From Liolophura sinensis (taxonomy: Eukaryota; Mollusca; Polyplacophora; Chitonida; Chitonidae), in the NCBI RefSeq assembly GCF_032854445.1, contig NC_088300.1, positions 45,501,682-45,565,681 of the forward strand: a stretch of 64,000 bases of DNA, in the 5' to 3' direction. The first letter of the stretch is position 1; every line of letters starts with the position of its first letter. Shown one piece after another: positions 62,901 to 64,000 of this stretch. The notes below the pieces were generated by a model. That model had not been told where the DNA came from. It saw only the letters and a program-made list of their open reading frames with translations, and made no database searches. A program made the translations under genes and the position numbers.

Positions 62901-63427
62901 TCATGGTCACATCAGAGAAATAATCATAGACCTATTTACTTTACTGTCATGGTCACATCAGAGAAATAAGCATAAACCTATTTACTTTACTGCCATGGTC
63001 ACATCAGAGAAATGATCGTAAACTTATTTACTTTAGTGACATGGACACTTCAAATAATTGATCGTAAGCCTAATAACTTTATTGTCATGGTCACATCAGA
63101 TAAATGGTTGTAGACGTAATAACTTTATTGTCATGGTCTCTTCAGATAAATGATTGTAGACGTAATAACTTTATTGTCATGATCTCTTCAGATAAATAAT
63201 TGTAGACTGATTTCCTTTGTTGCCATGGTTACTTAGAGGACTTCTCGCCGGTGTTGAGTTTAAGTGCTTACAACATCCAAGTTCTGCCGATGAGGTTACC
63301 CTCCCGTATAGAGTCACCGACAGATGAGGAGCTGAGACAAATCCTCATCCCTCTGCGGGAGTCTCAGCGAAGCAAAATCATCCTCCACTCGATGAAGAAA
63401 GACGTTATAGACAGCGTAATACGAGCG
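59929..63427 (+). CDS. Ionotropic glutamate receptor, gene C, 5' part
   Basis: Third paralogue, running off the right end. Exons 59929-60023, 61112-61264, 61852-62109 and 63237-63427. The ATG opens a signal peptide (MKGIFVSMLLVYLCVHYH). Exons 2-4 correspond in order and phase to exons 2-4 of genes A and B and encode part of the amino-terminal (LIVBP-like) domain. Recognisable parallels are SQPIVAVAIGPS with VETHIVAGPYYM of gene A, and RSKIILHSMKKDVIDSVIR with RQIIICSPRDHEDKL. Ligand-binding and channel exons are outside the window. The domain is more diverged than A is from B. Exon 1 ends in phase 2 at its best donor (CAG|GTGAGT), while exon 2 needs phase 1, so an extra small exon, another donor or a sequence error must be assumed. 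Confidence 0.85.
60536..60740. repeat. 18-bp minisatellite in gene C intron 1
   Basis: About ten units like TGACCTCTGTAACATAGG, loosely kept. The - strand frames across it are repeat encoded. Confidence 0.85.
61500..61745 (-). repeat. SINE family A, degenerate copy in gene C intron 2
   Basis: TTTACCGCCATACTAAAAAA, CACTTATACAACGGCGGAGA and AGGGTAAACCAACGACCTTT correspond to the reversed family A end and body. It ends near 61745; the following exon 3 acceptor is about 100 bp away. Confidence 0.65.
62343..62470. repeat. MITE-like family D fragment
   Basis: CGTAAGGTGGGCTCTATGGA then CGGTCCTG..., with CTGTGACGTCACAG downstream, resembles the left end of the 57828 element (TAAGGTGGGCTTTATGGACC). 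Confidence 0.5.
62568..62650. repeat. Tandem pair, ~40 bp
   Basis: AAGGTGTAGAAAAGTTGAGT then GACGTCATTGGCTACATACA is directly followed by a second, nearly identical unit. Confidence 0.88.
62783..63240 (+). repeat. 46-bp minisatellite running into gene C exon 4 acceptor
   Basis: About nine full units of ATCATAGACCTATTTACTTT, ACTGTCATGGTCACATCAGA, GAAATA. The tenth, partial unit (TTGTAGACTGATTTCCTTTG, TTGCCATGGTTACTTAG) ends in the acceptor of exon 4 at 63235-63236, with exon AGGA aligned to unit AGAGA. Upstream units offer CATCAG|AGAAATAA, which would stop at TAA. Confidence 0.85.
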
Positions 63428-63529
63428 GTACATATAACAGCCCAGTCTAGCTAAGTAGTAGAAAGCGCTCCTCGTTGAAAACCATAACCACTAATGAAAA
63501 ATCCAGTGGCCACTTGCGCTCTTAGCTTT

Positions 63530-63905
63530 ACATGCACGTAACTTCCATGGCAATAGCTCTGGGATCGGTTGGCCATGTTCCCAACTTATCTGGCACATTA
63601 AAAGTGTGTTTCTGAAAGCTAAGCTCGAAAGAATGCCATGGCAAGCACTACTGTAGACAATAAGTCGCCATGCTAGGTACATGCCAGTAACGCCGAGAGA
63701 GTTTCGTGTAAGAGTACCCTGTTTTTTAACGTTATAAGATTTTCCAGATATGTTTGACAAGGTTGTCCTCTGGTTCCTGTCAGATTTCAAGAGACCAGAC
63801 CACGGCATGTTATCGAGATCGGCTTGAGCGAGACTTGAACCCATGCCCTCGGCTGTCAAGTACAATCGATCAACCAACGGAGCTACAGTTATTAAGCCCG
63901 ATGGG
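63530..63905 (-). repeat. SINE family E (tRNA-derived)
   Basis: On the - strand GTAGCTCCGTTGGTTGATCG and GGGCATGGGTTCAAGTCTCG give A-box and B-box regions of a tRNA-like head, followed by a body without similarity to families A or B. The 139-codon frame across it is incidental. The 3' boundary is approximate. Confidence 0.6.
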
Positions 63906-64000
63906 GACACCTCTCTTGATACTTTTTAAATTATGGTTTAGACAATGTTGCCGTCTAGAAAGTGATATCAGCACATTTTATACTCTATACTACGCATGGA

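Noticed and set aside
63491-63910. 139-codon - strand open frame
   Set aside because: It covers a tRNA-derived SINE; the protein is incidental.

Overview
The window looks like animal nuclear DNA, most likely from a lophotrochozoan and probably a mollusc. The basis is short coding exons split by GT-AG introns, invertebrate-type neuronal genes, a low-GC background, and many copies of tRNA-derived SINEs of the kind common in mollusc genomes (3' part with GCTGGCCGCCGTCG, ATTCTTGAGTACGGCGTAAA and an AAATAAATAAA tail; a second family with ACTTAACAATTTTTCAG and CATATGACGACGA). The species cannot be fixed from the sequence alone. No prokaryotic or organellar feature was seen.

Layout. 1-2.4 kb: last three coding exons of a vesicular glutamate transporter (VGLUT, SLC17 family), + strand, followed by its 3' flank. 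4-20.5 kb: gene-poor DNA with SINEs, a 145-bp tandem array, minisatellites and inverted repeats. 20.5-26.8 kb: a complete four-exon Shaw-type (Kv3/KCNC) voltage-gated potassium channel, + strand. 30.0-63.4 kb: a cluster of three paralogous ionotropic glutamate receptor (iGluR) genes. Genes A (30039-46370) and B (47249-59110) lie head-to-tail on the - strand, each with 11 coding exons and matching exon order. Gene C (59929-63427 and beyond) is on the + strand, head-to-head with B across an 818-bp spacer; only its first four exons are in the window.

Functional reading. VGLUT loads synaptic vesicles with glutamate, Kv3 channels repolarise fast-firing neurons, and iGluRs receive the transmitter, so all coding content is synaptic. 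Genes A and B keep the full amino-terminal, ligand-binding and channel architecture. Both carry aspartate where AMPA receptors have the ligand-amino-group glutamate, as in glycine or D-serine binding GluN1 and GluD2. Both also carry arginine at or next to the pore Q/R site.

Most unusual observation. Splice junctions in the iGluR cluster have been copied locally, always into the adjacent intron. Gene B exon 10 acceptor is the end unit of a 33-bp array of about 16 units, most keeping CAG|AA plus the first codons of the exon. Gene B exon 8 donor is copied 123 bp downstream with an open frame between. Gene A exon 9 donor is copied 186 bp downstream. Gene C exon 4 acceptor merges into a 46-bp minisatellite. 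SINE tails also sit directly against two splice sites. Two predicted exon junctions (gene B 3/4, gene C 1/2) do not agree in phase and need RNA or reads to resolve.
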